DNA of 64,000 nt from Ancylobacter amanitiformis (GTDB lineage: Bacteria; Pseudomonadota; Alphaproteobacteria; Rhizobiales; Xanthobacteraceae), in contig NZ_JAUSVR010000002.1 in assembly GCF_030814815.1 (NCBI RefSeq), positions 124,001-188,000 of the forward strand. Reading direction: 5' to 3'. Every line of letters begins with the position of its first letter. Position 1 is the stretch's first letter. A program made the translations under genes and the position numbers. A model generated the notes under the pieces. The model saw only the letters and a list, made by a program, of their open reading frames with translations. It did not search any database and was not told where the DNA came from. Shown here piece by piece: positions 8,312-17,813 of this stretch.

Positions 8312-9193
8312 ATGAGCCAGAAACCTGAAGTGACCGGGTTCTTCGATCCGCGGACCTGGTCAATCCAATATGTCGTGGCCGATCCAGTGGCGCGGTGCTG
8401 CGCCATCGTCGATCCGGTGCATGATTTCGATGAGAAATCGGGCCAGACCGCTACCGCCAGTGCGGACCGCCTGCTCGCCTTCATCGCGGACAAGGGATAC
8501 GCGCTCGAGTGGATCCTCGATACCCACCCCCATGCCGATCACTTCTCGGCCGCGCACTACCTGAAGGCCCGGACCGGCGCGCCGACGGCGATCGGCGAGC
8601 GCGTGAAGGACGTGCAGGAATTGTGGAAGGGCTTCTATAACTGGCCGGATTTCCCCGCCGACGGCTCGCAATGGGACCGGCTCTTCACGGAGGGCGAGCG
8701 CTTCACGGTGGGCGGGATCGATGCGCGCGTGATGTTCTCGCCCGGGCACACGCTGGCCTCCATCACCTATGTGATCGGCGATGCGGCCTTCGTGCACGAC
8801 ACGCTGTTCATGCCCGATAGCGGCACCGCGCGGGCGGATTTTCCCGGCGGCAGCGCGACCGCGCTGTGGGCGTCGATCCAGCGCATCCTGGCGCTGCCGG
8901 ACGCCACGCGCCTGTTCACCGGCCATGATTACCAGCCCGATGGCCGCGCGCCGGCCTGGGAATCCACCGTGGTTGCGCAGAAGGCGGACAACATCCACCT
9001 CACCCAGTGCCGCACGGAGGCGGAATTCGTCGCGCTGCGCGAGGCGCGCGACCGCAGCCTGCCCATGCCCAAGCTGATCCTGCAATCCCTGCAGGTCAAC
9101 ACCAATGGCGGACGGCTGCCCGCGCCCGAATCGAACGGGGTGCGCTATCTCAAGATCCCGCTCGATCTGCTCAACAGTGCCGCCTGGGATTGA
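8312..9193 (+). CDS. blh: Persulfide dioxygenase, MBL-fold (Blh/ETHE1 type)
   Basis: This 293-residue metallo-beta-lactamase-fold protein has the motif THPHADH (H72, H74, D76, H77). Further metal ligands are in SPGHTLAS, in HDTLFMPDSGTARADFPGG, and in FTGHDY near residue 210. The pattern is that of ETHE1-like non-haem iron persulfide dioxygenases, which oxidise glutathione persulfide to sulfite. In the BigR operons of Agrobacterium and Xylella the equivalent gene is called blh. It follows the DUF2892 gene by 28 bases and precedes the regulator by 4 bases. It is expected to be cytoplasmic and induced by sulfide. Confidence 0.88.
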   Translation: MSQKPEVTGFFDPRTWSIQYVVADPVARCCAIVDPVHDFDEKSGQTATASADRLLAFIADKGYALEWILDTHPHADHFSAAHYLKARTGAPTAIGERVKDVQELWKGFYNWPDFPADGSQWDRLFTEGERFTVGGIDARVMFSPGHTLASITYVIGDAAFVHDTLFMPDSGTARADFPGGSATALWASIQRILALPDATRLFTGHDYQPDGRAPAWESTVVAQKADNIHLTQCRTEAEFVALREARDRSLPMPKLILQSLQVNTNGGRLPAPESNGVRYLKIPLDLLNSAAWD

Positions 9194-9197
9194 GACC

Positions 9198-9554
9198 ATG
9201 CCCGACACGCTGAATCCCGAAGCCGCGCAGATGAAGGCGCGGGTCAATGAGGCCTCCGGCTTCCTCAAGAAACTGGCCAATCCCGACCGTCTGCTGGTGG
9301 CCTGCGCGCTGGTGGACGGCGAGCGCTCGGTGCGCGAACTGGAGGATCTGCTCGGCATCCGCCAGCCCGGCCTGTCGCAGCAACTTGCCGGCCTGCGCGT
9401 CGCGGGGCTGATCACCGGGCGCAAGGAGGGCAAGCAGGTGTTCTACCGTCTCGCCGATCCGCGGGTGGAGACCTTCATCACCACCCTGCACGGTCTGTTC
9501 TGCGCGGCGCCGAATGAAGGCGACGGCGCGGCGGAAAACGAGGTGTTCCCATGA
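9198..9554 (+). CDS. bigR: ArsR-family sulfide/persulfide-responsive repressor BigR
   Basis: This 118-residue winged-helix ArsR/SmtB protein has the recognition region IRQPGLSQQLAGLRVAGLI. Two cysteines, C36 and C102, are 66 residues apart, the same spacing as the redox pair of BigR (C42/C108), which forms a di- or polysulfide bridge and releases DNA. The ATG at 9198 fits the family N-terminus; upstream in-frame residues read into the preceding gene. The 3' end overlaps the start of pmpA by 4 bases, so it is translationally coupled. It probably represses the operon from 8065 to 10429. Confidence 0.88.
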   Translation: MPDTLNPEAAQMKARVNEASGFLKKLANPDRLLVACALVDGERSVRELEDLLGIRQPGLSQQLAGLRVAGLITGRKEGKQVFYRLADPRVETFITTLHGLFCAAPNEGDGAAENEVFP

Positions 9555-10009
9555 CTGAGCTATCATCGACCGGATTCCCGCTGACCGACTTCACGCCCGT
9601 CGCCTCCTTCCTCGGCGGCGCGCTCATCGGCCTCAGCGCGGTGTTGATGCTGCTGGTGGAGGGGCGTATTGCCGGCATCAGCGGCATTGCGAGCCGGTTG
9701 CTGCCACCCTACCGGGACGATGGCTTTGCCGGCCGTCTGGCCTTCATTGCCGGCCTCATCGCCGCGCCCTTCCTGGTCGGCGCCGTGACGGGCGCACCGG
9801 TTGTGCAGACGGTCTCCTCCAACCTCCTTCTCATGCTGGCGGCGGGGCTGCTGGTCGGTTTCGGCGCGGTATGGGGCGGGGGCTGCACGTCCGGCCACGG
9901 CGTGTGCGGGCTGGCGCGCCTGTCGCCACGCTCGTTCATTGCCACCGGCGTTTTCATGACGACGGGCTTTCTCACGGTGTTCCTCATGCGTCACGTCATC
10001 GGAGGCTGA
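9551..10009 (+). CDS. pmpA: YeeE/YedE-family sulfur transporter half, PmpA-like
   Basis: This 152-residue membrane protein has about four hydrophobic segments. Its signature [20 protein letters not shown] (about residues 114-133) is the conserved cysteine-containing loop of YeeE/YedE (DUF395) proteins, which carry thiosulfate or related sulfur species. In BigR operons a pair of half-size proteins, PmpA and PmpB, is thought to form the transporter. The start overlaps bigR in an ATGA. Confidence 0.85.
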   Translation: MTELSSTGFPLTDFTPVASFLGGALIGLSAVLMLLVEGRIAGISGIASRLLPPYRDDGFAGRLAFIAGLIAAPFLVGAVTGAPVVQTVSSNLLLMLAAGLLVGFGAVWGGGCTSGHGVCGLARLSPRSFIATGVFMTTGFLTVFLMRHVIGG

Positions 10010-10012
10010 GCC

Positions 10013-10429
10013 ATGTCGGTTCTGGTCAATCTCGCTCTCGGCCTGCTGTTCGGTCTCGGCCTTGTCCTTTCCGGCATGAGCGATCCGGCCAAGGTGCTGA
10101 ACTTCCTCGATCTCGCCGGCAGCTTTGATCCCTCGCTCGCCTTCGTCATGGGCGGGGCGGTGCTGGTCGCGTTCCTCGGCTACCGGCTGACCCTGACGCG
10201 CGAGCGGCCCCTGCTGGCGCCGCGCTTCCAGCTGCCGACGCGGCGCGACATCGATGCGCGACTGATCATCGGGCCGGCATTGTTCGGCATCGGCTGGGGG
10301 CTGGGAGGCTTCTGCCCCGGCCCGGCCTTCACCGCGCTTGGCCTCGGCGAGGCCGGTACGCTGGTCTTCGTGCCCGCCATGCTGGCTGGCATGTGGGCGG
10401 CGCGGGCGCTGGCCGAGCGGCGGGGCTGA
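10013..10429 (+). CDS. pmpB: YeeE/YedE-family sulfur transporter half, PmpB-like
   Basis: This 138-residue membrane protein lies 3 bases after pmpA. It has GLVLSGMSDPAKVLNFLDLAG near the N-terminus and GIGWGLGGFCPGPA with the conserved cysteine near residue 104, both typical of the second YeeE/YedE half. It would complete the sulfur channel with PmpA. A short tandem duplication of GGGGCTGACGGGC spans its stop codon (about 10424-10449). Confidence 0.85.
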   Translation: MSVLVNLALGLLFGLGLVLSGMSDPAKVLNFLDLAGSFDPSLAFVMGGAVLVAFLGYRLTLTRERPLLAPRFQLPTRRDIDARLIIGPALFGIGWGLGGFCPGPAFTALGLGEAGTLVFVPAMLAGMWAARALAERRG

Positions 10430-10573
10430 CGGGCGGGGCTGACGGGCGGGCCTGAACGTCTGCCGCCAGCGCGGGAGCGGGCTGGGTGAGACGATCCGTC
10501 CACCCCCGCGGTGACGAAATCGACAAACCGCGGATGGGCGGGAGTGCGAAAATGGAATACAGGCTGGCCATTA

Positions 10574-10593
10574 ATTTCAGAAACTTCTGAAAT
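10574..10593. promoter_or_regulatory. Perfect 20-bp operator-like palindrome before the cyd locus
   Basis: The arms ATTTCAGAA (10574-10582) and TTCTGAAAT (10585-10593) are perfect inverted repeats around AC. The site ends 30 bases before the GTG start of the GbsR/MarR-type regulator. Its AT-rich sequence stands out from the G+C-rich flank. Autoregulation of the regulator and control of the translationally coupled cydDC genes is the natural inference. Confidence 0.7.
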
Positions 10594-10623
10594 CACCGTA
10601 CGAAACTCGTCGGGGCCAGCGCC

Positions 10624-11241
10624 GTGAATCTGCCGCCGCTCATACGTTCCTTTGTGCTGCATTTCGGCGAAATGGGCAGCCGCTGGGGCATCAATCGCAC
10701 CGTCGGCCAGATCTACGCGCTGCTCTATGTGGCGCCCCGGCCGCTCTGCGCGGATGACATCGTCGAGGCGCTCGGCATCTCGCGCTCCAATGTTTCCATG
10801 AGCCTGCGGGAGTTGCAGGCGTGGAACCTCGTCGTGCTGAAGCACCTGCCGGACGACCGGCGCGACTTCTTCACCACCCCGGACGACGTGTGGCAGATTC
10901 TGCGGACGCTGGCCGAGGAGCGCAAGAAGCGCGAGGTCGACCCCACGCTCTCGGTGTTGCGCGAGATCCTCATGCAGCCGGCCGGCAGCGAGGAGGAAGC
11001 CCATGCGCAGCAGCGCATGGCGGAAATGCACGATCTCATCGAACAGCTGACCACCTGGTATGATGACGTGAAGCGGCTGGAGACCGAGCGTCTCGCCACG
11101 CTGCTCAGCCTCGGCTCGAAGATCACGCGCCTGCTGGAAACCAAGGACCGCATCGTCTCCTTCGGTCGAGCCCGGAAGTCCGAGCGGCCCGGTGAGCGCC
11201 GCACCGGCGCCGCGACACCACGCAAGGACCCGGAAGAATGA
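10624..11241 (+). CDS. GbsR/MarR-type transcriptional regulator
   Basis: This 205-residue protein resembles the GbsR branch of the MarR superfamily. It has FGEMGSRWGINRTVGQIYALLYVAPRPLCADDIVEALGISRSNVSMSLREL (split here by function: dimer helix, then a helix-turn-helix at about residues 45-65), then a wing with LPDDRRDFF. The C-terminal part is helical and ends in a basic tail. The GTG at 10624 is chosen because it begins the family N-terminus. The stop overlaps the cydD start by 4 bases. Family members repress osmolyte or membrane-associated genes; control of a cytochrome bd operon is inferred from position and from the palindrome upstream. Confidence 0.8.
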   Translation: MNLPPLIRSFVLHFGEMGSRWGINRTVGQIYALLYVAPRPLCADDIVEALGISRSNVSMSLRELQAWNLVVLKHLPDDRRDFFTTPDDVWQILRTLAEERKKREVDPTLSVLREILMQPAGSEEEAHAQQRMAEMHDLIEQLTTWYDDVKRLETERLATLLSLGSKITRLLETKDRIVSFGRARKSERPGERRTGAATPRKDPEE

Positions 11242-12974
11242 GCGAGACGAGCGCCGTTCCCGCCACGCCCTCCTCCGCCACCTCCCCGGCGCCGCCCTCC
11301 GGCCGCCGTGGACGGACGGGCACGGCCGCGCTGAGCCGCGCCGAGCGTCGCGCCATCGGCCTGCAGGTGGCGGCCGCGCTCGTCTGGGTGCCGCAGGCCG
11401 GGCTGCTCGCCCATGCGGTGGCGGGCATTGCCGATGGCGCGGGAATGAGCGCGGCGCTGCTGCCGGCTCTCGGTCTCGTGCTGCTCGGCATCCTGCGCGC
11501 GGGGCTGGATGCCGCCGGTGGGCGGCTGGCCTTCCGCTTCGCCCGGGCCGAGCTGTCACGGCTGCGGGCGCAGGCCGCCCACGCCCTGATGCGCCGCTCC
11601 CCGGTTGACGCCGGCCGCGCCACGTCCGGCCTTGCCGCCAGCGTGCTGGCCGAGCAGGCGGAGGCGGTGGTGCCCTATCTCGCCCGCTTCCGGCCGGCCC
11701 GGTTCAAGGCAACCTGCGTGCCGCTGGTCCTGCTCGCCTTCGTGCTGCCGGTCTCCTGGGCTGCGGCCTTCGTGCTCGCCTTCGCGGCGCCGTTCATCCC
11801 GCTGTTCATGGCGCTGATCGGCTGGCGCGCCAAGGAGGCGAGCGAGGCCCAGCTGGTCGAGGTCGGCGGCATGAACGCCTTTCTGCTCGACCGGCTGCGC
11901 GGGCTCGCCACCATTCGCGGCCTTGGCGCGGTGGATGCGACGGCGCGGCGCCTGCGGGCGGATGCGGAGAGTCTGCGCCGGCGCACCATGGTTGTGCTGC
12001 GCATCGCCTTCATGTCCTCGGCGGTGCTGGAACTTTTCTCCGCCGTCGCGGTCGCGATGGTCGCGGCCTATATCGGTCTGCACCTCTTGGGCTCCCTCGA
12101 CTTCGGCAGCTGGGGCCACCGGTTCGGGCTGGGTGAGGGCCTGTTCGTGCTCCTCCTCGCCCCGGCCTTCTTCGATCCGCTGCGCGAACTGGCGGCGGCC
12201 TGGCATGACCGGGCGGCGGGGCAGGCGGCGCTGGCCGCGCTTGAGCAACTGGCGGAGCCCGGCCGGCCGGTGGTCGGTGGCGATGTGCCGGTTGCCCCCG
12301 TGCCCGCCGGTGGCGGTGCCCCGGCGCTGGCGCTGGAATCGGTTTCCTTCCGCCATGCCGGCACGGATGCGGCGGTGTTCGACGGGTTTGATCTCACCGT
12401 GGCGCCCGGCGAGCATGTCGCGCTGTTCGCGCCGAGCGGGGCGGGCAAGTCGACGCTTCTCGCGCTGCTTGCCGGTCTTGCCGCACCGGAAGCGGGCCGG
12501 ATCCTGATCGATGGCGAGGTGCTGACGGCCTTGAGCGCGGATCGGCTGCGGGCGCGCATGGCCTATATCGGCCAGCAGCCGCATATTTTCGCGGGCACGC
12601 TGGGCAGCAATGTCGCGCTCGGCCGGCCCGAGGTGGACGCCCCCGCCATCGGCGTGGCCATCCGCGCCGCCCGGCTGGAGCGGGTGGCGGACGCGCGCGG
12701 GCCTGCGCCGATCGGCGAGGGCGGGCGCGGCCTGTCCGGCGGCGAGGGGCTGCGCCTCGCGCTGGCCCGGCTCGCGGCGGCGCCGTCGGCCGGGCTCATC
12801 CTCGCCGACGAGCCGACCGCCCATCTCGACAGCGGCACGGCCGGCGAGATCACCGAGGCGCTGCTGGAACTGGCGCGCGGCCGGACGCTGGTGGTCGCCA
12901 CTCATGATCCGGTGCTGGCGGCGCGGATGGACCGCATCATCCGCCTCGCGCCGAACGGGGAGATCGCGCCATGA
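11238..12974 (+). CDS. cydD: Cysteine/glutathione ABC exporter subunit CydD
   Basis: This 578-residue ABC exporter half has an N-terminal six-helix domain (about residues 35-330) and a C-terminal ATPase. Walker A is APSGAGKSTLL, the signature is LSGGEGLRLALARL, and Walker B is LILADEPTAHLD. CydDC exports cysteine and glutathione to the periplasm and is needed to assemble cytochrome bd. The signature has E in place of the usual Q (SGGEG). It is coupled to the regulator upstream and to cydC downstream by 4-base overlaps. Confidence 0.9.
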   Translation: MSETSAVPATPSSATSPAPPSGRRGRTGTAALSRAERRAIGLQVAAALVWVPQAGLLAHAVAGIADGAGMSAALLPALGLVLLGILRAGLDAAGGRLAFRFARAELSRLRAQAAHALMRRSPVDAGRATSGLAASVLAEQAEAVVPYLARFRPARFKATCVPLVLLAFVLPVSWAAAFVLAFAAPFIPLFMALIGWRAKEASEAQLVEVGGMNAFLLDRLRGLATIRGLGAVDATARRLRADAESLRRRTMVVLRIAFMSSAVLELFSAVAVAMVAAYIGLHLLGSLDFGSWGHRFGLGEGLFVLLLAPAFFDPLRELAAAWHDRAAGQAALAALEQLAEPGRPVVGGDVPVAPVPAGGGAPALALESVSFRHAGTDAAVFDGFDLTVAPGEHVALFAPSGAGKSTLLALLAGLAAPEAGRILIDGEVLTALSADRLRARMAYIGQQPHIFAGTLGSNVALGRPEVDAPAIGVAIRAARLERVADARGPAPIGEGGRGLSGGEGLRLALARLAAAPSAGLILADEPTAHLDSGTAGEITEALLELARGRTLVVATHDPVLAARMDRIIRLAPNGEIAP

Positions 12975-14659
12975 GCCGGCTTCGCTCCATCGGCACGATC
13001 CTGCGCGTGTTCTTCGCCGAGCGACGCCTCGCGCTTGTCGCCGGCGCGCTGCTGGCGGCGCTGACGCTGGCGGCGGGAACCGCGCTCCTCGGTACCGCCG
13101 GCTGGTTCATCACCGCCACCGCCATTGCCGGCTTGAGCGTCAGCGCCGCGCTGGTGTTCGATATTTTCGTACCCTCCGCCGGTATCCGGCTGTTCGCCAT
13201 CATCCGCACGGCGGCGCGCTATGGCGAGCGGGTGGTGACGCATGATGCGGCGCTGGCCGTGCTGGCGGGCCTGCGCGAAAGGCTGTTCCGCGGCTGGGCC
13301 GAGCCGGAGGCGGCGGGGCGGCTGGCCGACCGGCCGGCGCGGCTGCTGTTCCGCCTCACGCTGGATATCGACGCGCTCGATTCACTCTATCTGCGCGTGC
13401 TGGTGCCGGTTGTCGCGGCACTGGTGGTGACGCTGGGCGCTGTCCTCGTCATCGGCCTGATCGACCTGAACACCGCGCTCGTCTTCGGGCTCGTCGTGCT
13501 CACCTGCGGCATCGCTCTCCCGTTGATCGGCCTGCGGGCCGCGCGGCGCCCGGCGCGCCGCCGGCTGCATGCGCTGGAAGTGCTGCGCTCCCGTGCGGTC
13601 GACCTCGTCGCTGGCCAGACCGAGTTCATCATGGCCGGCCGCCTCTCGGCCGCGCGCGACGGGCTGGCCGCCGCCGATGCACGCCTCGCGGCGGCGGACG
13701 ATGCGCTGAACCGGGTGGAGACGTTCATTTCGGCCGGCTTCGGCATCGCCGGCGCGGTGCTGCTGGCGCTGATGCTGGTCATCGTCGCCGCGCTTGCCGG
13801 CAGCGGCGCGATGGACGCGCCGATCGCCGCGCTGGTTCTCCTCGTGGCGCTGGCGGCGTTCGATCCGTTTGCCGCCCTGCGGCGCGGGGTGATCGAGGCC
13901 GAGCGCGCGCTCATCGCCGCGGGTCGGGTCGCCCCGCGCCTCAAGCGCCGGGACGCGCTGGTTCTGCGCCACGCGCCCGAGGCGGGGATGGCGGCGGAAC
14001 TTGTGGCTCTCGACCTTGCCCCTCCCGGCGTGGCGCGGCCGGTGCTGCGCCATCTCGACCTGCGCGTGCCGCTGGGCGAGACGCTGGCGCTGGTCGGCCC
14101 CAGCGGGGTCGGCAAATCCACCCTGCTCGCCGCGCTGGCCGCCGAGATCGCGCCGGCGGCGGGCACGCTCGCGGTATTGCCGGCGACGCTGCTCACCCAG
14201 CGCACGGAGCTGTTCGTCGATAGTCTGCGCGGCAATCTCCTTCTCGCGGCCCCCGGCGCGAGCGATGCGGAACTGACGGCCGCGCTTGATGCGGCCGGGC
14301 TGGCAAGCGTCGTCGCGGGCCTGCCCGAGGGGCTGGACACCCGGCTCGGCGAGGCGGGGCTGGGCCTCTCGGGCGGGCAGGCGCGGCGGCTGACGCTGGC
14401 TCGGCTGATCCTGCGCGACGCCCCGCTCTGGTTGCTCGACGAGCCGACCGACGGGCTCGACGGACCGACGGCGCGGGACGTGTTGCGCCGCATCAAAGCG
14501 AATGCCGGCCACCGGACTATCATCCTCGCCACTCATCTCGCCCGCGAGGCGGAGATCGCCGATCGCATCGCCGTCCTCGCCGATGGCACCCTTCACACCC
14601 TCGCCCGACGCGGCGAGCCGGGCTTCACCGCGGCGCTCGCCGCGCTGCGGCCCGACTGA
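12971..14659 (+). CDS. cydC: Cysteine/glutathione ABC exporter subunit CydC
   Basis: This 562-residue partner of CydD has a membrane domain at about residues 20-320 with GTAGWFITATAIAGLS and the long cytoplasmic loops of the family. The ATPase domain has LVGPSGVGKSTLLA, LSGGQARRLTLARLI and LWLLDEPTDGLD. The heterodimer with CydD maintains periplasmic thiol balance and haem insertion into the bd oxidase encoded immediately downstream. Confidence 0.9.
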   Translation: MSRLRSIGTILRVFFAERRLALVAGALLAALTLAAGTALLGTAGWFITATAIAGLSVSAALVFDIFVPSAGIRLFAIIRTAARYGERVVTHDAALAVLAGLRERLFRGWAEPEAAGRLADRPARLLFRLTLDIDALDSLYLRVLVPVVAALVVTLGAVLVIGLIDLNTALVFGLVVLTCGIALPLIGLRAARRPARRRLHALEVLRSRAVDLVAGQTEFIMAGRLSAARDGLAAADARLAAADDALNRVETFISAGFGIAGAVLLALMLVIVAALAGSGAMDAPIAALVLLVALAAFDPFAALRRGVIEAERALIAAGRVAPRLKRRDALVLRHAPEAGMAAELVALDLAPPGVARPVLRHLDLRVPLGETLALVGPSGVGKSTLLAALAAEIAPAAGTLAVLPATLLTQRTELFVDSLRGNLLLAAPGASDAELTAALDAAGLASVVAGLPEGLDTRLGEAGLGLSGGQARRLTLARLILRDAPLWLLDEPTDGLDGPTARDVLRRIKANAGHRTIILATHLAREAEIADRIAVLADGTLHTLARRGEPGFTAALAALRPD

Positions 14660-14728
14660 CACGCCTTTCCGGCGCCGCGCCCATGCGGTGCCACAAGACC
14701 AGGAGACCGGACGCAACCGGAGACCACG

Positions 14729-16306
14729 ATGGAACTTGATGTCGTCGACCTCTCGCGCCTGCAATTCGCAATGACGGCGCTCTACCACTTCCTGTTCGTG
14801 CCGCTGACGCTGGGCCTTTCCGTGCTCCTTGCCATCATGGAGACGGTCTATGTCATGACCGGCCGGCGCGTCTGGCGCCAGATGACCAAGTTCTGGGGTG
14901 TGCTGTTCGGCATCAATTTCGTGCTCGGCGTCGCCACCGGCCTGGTGATGGAATTCCAGTTCGGCATGAACTGGAGCTACTACTCGCATTATGTCGGCGA
15001 CATTTTCGGGGCGCCGCTCGCCCTCGAAGGGCTGATGGCGTTCTTCCTCGAGGCGACCTTTGTCGGCTTGTTCTTCTTCGGCTGGGACAAGCTGTCCAAG
15101 GTGGGCCACCTGATCGCCACCTGGGCGGTGGCGGCCGGCTCCAATTTCTCCGCGCTGTGGATCCTGGTGGCCAATGGCTGGATGCAGAACCCGGTGGGTT
15201 CGGCGTTCAACCCGCAGACCATGCGCATGGAGGTGACCGATTTCTTCGCCGTCGTGACCAACCCGGTGGCGCAGGCGAAGTTCGTGCACACCGTCTCGGC
15301 CGGCTATGTGACAGCCTCGATCTTCGTGCTCGGCGTCTCCGCCTGGTATCTGCTGAAGGGCCGGCACATCGAGATCGCCAAGCGCTCGATGACGGTGGCC
15401 GCCTCCTTCGGCCTCGCCGCCTCGCTCTCCGTCGTCGTTCTGGGCGACGAGAGCGGCTATCTCACCACCGAGCACCAGCAGATGAAGCTCGCCGCCATCG
15501 AGGCCATGTGGGAGACCGAGCCGGCGCCCGCCGCCTTTACCGTGTTCGGCTTCCCCAGCGAGCAGGACCGCGAGACGCATTTCGCGGTGCGCATTCCGTG
15601 GGCGCTCGGCCTCATCGCGACGCGTTCGCTCGACACCGTGGTGCCGGGCATCGAGCAACTGGTCAACCACGCGGAGGAGCGGATCAAGAGCGGCATCATT
15701 GCCTTCGACGCGCTGCAGAAGATCCGCGCGGCGGGCTCCACGGCGGCCATTCCGCCCGCCGTCAAGGATGCCTTCGAGGATAACGGCACGGATCTCGGCT
15801 ATGCGCTGCTGCTGAAGCGCTATGTCGACGATCCGCGCACCGCCACGCCCGAGCAGATCAAGGCGGCCGCCTGGGACACGGTGCCGAGCGTGCCGACGCT
15901 GTTCTGGGCCTTCCGCATCATGGTCGGGCTCGGCTTCTTCTTCATCGTGCTGACGGCGGTGTTCTTCTTCCTCTCGGCGCGTCGCACGCTCGACCGCTAC
16001 CGGCCGCTGCTGTGGCTGGCCGTGCTGGCCATCCCGCTGCCGTGGATCGCGGCGGAAATGGGCTGGGTGGTCGCGGAGATCGGCCGCCAGCCCTGGATCA
16101 TCGAAGGCGTGCTGCCGACCGCCGCCGCCGTCTCCAGCCTCGGCGCGGCCACCGTGCTTACCACCATCGTCGGCTTCGCGGCCCTCTATACCGTGCTGAT
16201 CATCATCGAGATGACGCTGATGATCCGGGCCATCGCCAAGGGCCCCGAGCCGGACGAGGATCCGGAAGCCAATCTCATCCCCGCCCATCTCGTCGCCGCG
16301 GAGTAG
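14729..16306 (+). CDS. cydA: Cytochrome bd ubiquinol oxidase subunit I
   Basis: This 525-residue membrane protein is close to the length of E. coli CydA. The haem-ligand histidine lies in [15 protein letters not shown] near residue 19, another histidine is in [14 protein letters not shown] (about residue 190), and the methionine ligand is in [13 protein letters not shown] (about residue 395). A long Q-loop (about residues 255-380) is present, so this is the long-loop type rather than the short CIO type. The complex oxidises ubiquinol and reduces oxygen to water with high affinity. It begins 69 bases after cydC. Confidence 0.93.
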   Translation: MELDVVDLSRLQFAMTALYHFLFVPLTLGLSVLLAIMETVYVMTGRRVWRQMTKFWGVLFGINFVLGVATGLVMEFQFGMNWSYYSHYVGDIFGAPLALEGLMAFFLEATFVGLFFFGWDKLSKVGHLIATWAVAAGSNFSALWILVANGWMQNPVGSAFNPQTMRMEVTDFFAVVTNPVAQAKFVHTVSAGYVTASIFVLGVSAWYLLKGRHIEIAKRSMTVAASFGLAASLSVVVLGDESGYLTTEHQQMKLAAIEAMWETEPAPAAFTVFGFPSEQDRETHFAVRIPWALGLIATRSLDTVVPGIEQLVNHAEERIKSGIIAFDALQKIRAAGSTAAIPPAVKDAFEDNGTDLGYALLLKRYVDDPRTATPEQIKAAAWDTVPSVPTLFWAFRIMVGLGFFFIVLTAVFFFLSARRTLDRYRPLLWLAVLAIPLPWIAAEMGWVVAEIGRQPWIIEGVLPTAAAVSSLGAATVLTTIVGFAALYTVLIIIEMTLMIRAIAKGPEPDEDPEANLIPAHLVAAE

Positions 16307-16310
16307 GAAC

Positions 16311-17468
16311 ATGGTTCTCCACACGCTCATCGACTACGACACGCTGCGCGTCATCTGGTGGCTGCTGCTCGGCGTGCTGCTGATCGGCTTTGCCGTGATG
16401 GACGGTTTCGACCTCGGCACCGACATCCTGCTGCCCTTCGTCGCCAGGACCGACCTGGAGCGGCGCATCGTCATCAACTCGGTCGGGCCGGTCTGGGAAG
16501 GCAACCAAGTGTGGCTGATCCTCGGCGGCGGCGCCATCTTCGCCGCCTGGCCCCAGCTTTATGCGGTGTCCTTCTCCGGCTTCTACCTCGCCATGTTCGC
16601 CATCCTGTTCGCGCTCATCCTGCGGCCGGTGGGCTTCAAGTACCGCTCGAAGCGCGAAGGCCGGCTCTGGCGCGGCGCGTGGGACTGGGCGCTGTTCATC
16701 GGCGGGCTGGTGCCGGCGCTGGTGATGGGCGTGGCCGTCGGCAACGTGCTGCAGGGCGTGCCCTTCCACCTGAACAACGACCTGCGCATCTTCTATGACG
16801 GCTCCACGCTGTTCGAACTGCTCAACCCCTATGGCCTGCTCGCCGGCCTGCTCTCGGTGGCCATGCTGACCATGCACGGCGCCGGCTGGCTGGTGCTGAA
16901 GACCGACGGGCTGGTGGCCGAGCGGGCGCGCAGGTTCGGCGCCGTCGCGGCGCTGGTGACGGTGCTGCTGTTCGTGCTGGGGGGCGTGTGGCTGTTCCTC
17001 GGCATCAGTGGCTACCGCATCACCAGCGTGATCCCGGTGGCCGGGCCGTCCAACCCGCTGGGCAAGACCGCCGAGGTCGCGGTGGGTGCGTGGTTCGCCA
17101 ATTATGCCGCCCATCCCTGGATGCTGGCGGGTCCCGTGCTGGGCATTGTCGGGGCGCTGGCCGCCTTCGCCCTGCTGTGGGCGCGCAAGGAGGTAACGCC
17201 GGTGCTGGCGAGCGCGGTGTCGATCTTCGGCATCATCTCGACGGTGGGGCTGACGATGTTCCCCTTCATCCTGCCGTCCTCGGTCGATCCGAAATCCAGC
17301 CTGACCGTGTGGGACTCCTCGTCGAGCCACCTCACGCTGTTCATCATGCTGGTCAGCGTCGGAATCTTCGTGCCCATCATCGTCGCCTACACCAGCTGGG
17401 TGTACCGCGTGCTGTGGGGCAAGGTGGATGCGCGCGAGATCCAGAAGGACAACAGCCACGCCTATTGA
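16311..17468 (+). CDS. cydB: Cytochrome bd ubiquinol oxidase subunit II
   Basis: This 385-residue subunit has about eight to nine hydrophobic segments. The family motif [14 protein letters not shown] is near residue 25 and [23 protein letters not shown] near residue 62. It follows cydA by 4 bases. It forms the structural partner of CydA in the inner membrane oxidase. It ends 121 bases before cydX, and a dispersed repeat sits in that gap. Confidence 0.93.
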   Translation: MVLHTLIDYDTLRVIWWLLLGVLLIGFAVMDGFDLGTDILLPFVARTDLERRIVINSVGPVWEGNQVWLILGGGAIFAAWPQLYAVSFSGFYLAMFAILFALILRPVGFKYRSKREGRLWRGAWDWALFIGGLVPALVMGVAVGNVLQGVPFHLNNDLRIFYDGSTLFELLNPYGLLAGLLSVAMLTMHGAGWLVLKTDGLVAERARRFGAVAALVTVLLFVLGGVWLFLGISGYRITSVIPVAGPSNPLGKTAEVAVGAWFANYAAHPWMLAGPVLGIVGALAAFALLWARKEVTPVLASAVSIFGIISTVGLTMFPFILPSSVDPKSSLTVWDSSSSHLTLFIMLVSVGIFVPIIVAYTSWVYRVLWGKVDAREIQKDNSHAY

Positions 17469-17520
17469 GAGGCGAAGCCCTTCCGGCGAATCCTCGCTCG
17501 CGGCAAGGGCTCCAGATGAT

Positions 17521-17580
17521 CGTTTCGATGCGCTTTCGTCACGCGAACCGGAATCCGCTTCGCTCGAAAACGCTCAAGGG
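17521..17580 (-). repeat. Dispersed intergenic repeat, copy 1
   Basis: Bases about 17529-17578 match, on the same strand and nearly base for base, the element at 33481-33531; a related copy in the opposite orientation is at 61721-61790. The core reads CACGCGAACCGGAATCC then CTTCGCTCGAAAA. Very similar elements are common between genes in Hyphomicrobiales. Here it separates cydB from cydX. Confidence 0.7.
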
Positions 17581-17589
17581 AGAATGCAG

Positions 17590-17751
17590 ATGTGGTACTT
17601 CGCCTGGCTGCTCGGCCTGCCGCTCGCCGCCGCCTTCGCGGTGCTGAACGCCATGTGGTACGAGCTGATCGACGATGCCAAGCGGGCCGGACCGGCCGTG
17701 CGGGCGGCGCCCGTGCGCCCGGCTCCCGCCGCCGCCCGCCGCCGTAGCTGA
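17590..17751 (+). CDS. cydX: Cytochrome bd small subunit CydX
   Basis: This 53-residue single-span protein starts MWYFAWLLGLPLAAAFAVLNAMW, the classic CydX/YbgT pattern, followed by YELIDDAK and a Pro/Ala/Arg-rich tail longer than that of E. coli CydX. An AGGGAGA ribosome site at 17577-17583 suits the ATG at 17590 better than the alternative ATG at 17584. CydX stabilises the haems of the bd oxidase. Confidence 0.88.
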   Translation: MWYFAWLLGLPLAAAFAVLNAMWYELIDDAKRAGPAVRAAPVRPAPAAARRRS

Positions 17752-17766
17752 TAGGGTGAGCGACCG

Positions 17767-17800
17767 GCCCCGGTGCGCGGCGCATGCCGCTCGCCGGGGC
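17767..17800. terminator. Candidate convergent terminator hairpin
   Basis: GCCCCGG (17767-17773) pairs with CCGGGGC (17794-17800). It lies between the end of cydX and the end of the minus-strand RND gene, where a shared terminator is expected. There is no long T-run, so the call is tentative. Confidence 0.4.
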
Positions 17801-17813
17801 AGACTATTTCCGG

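Noticed and set aside
13382-16330. 982-codon minus-strand frame across cydC and cydA
   Set aside because: Composition is His/Arg/Asp/Gln-rich without motifs; cydC and cydA on the plus strand are certain.
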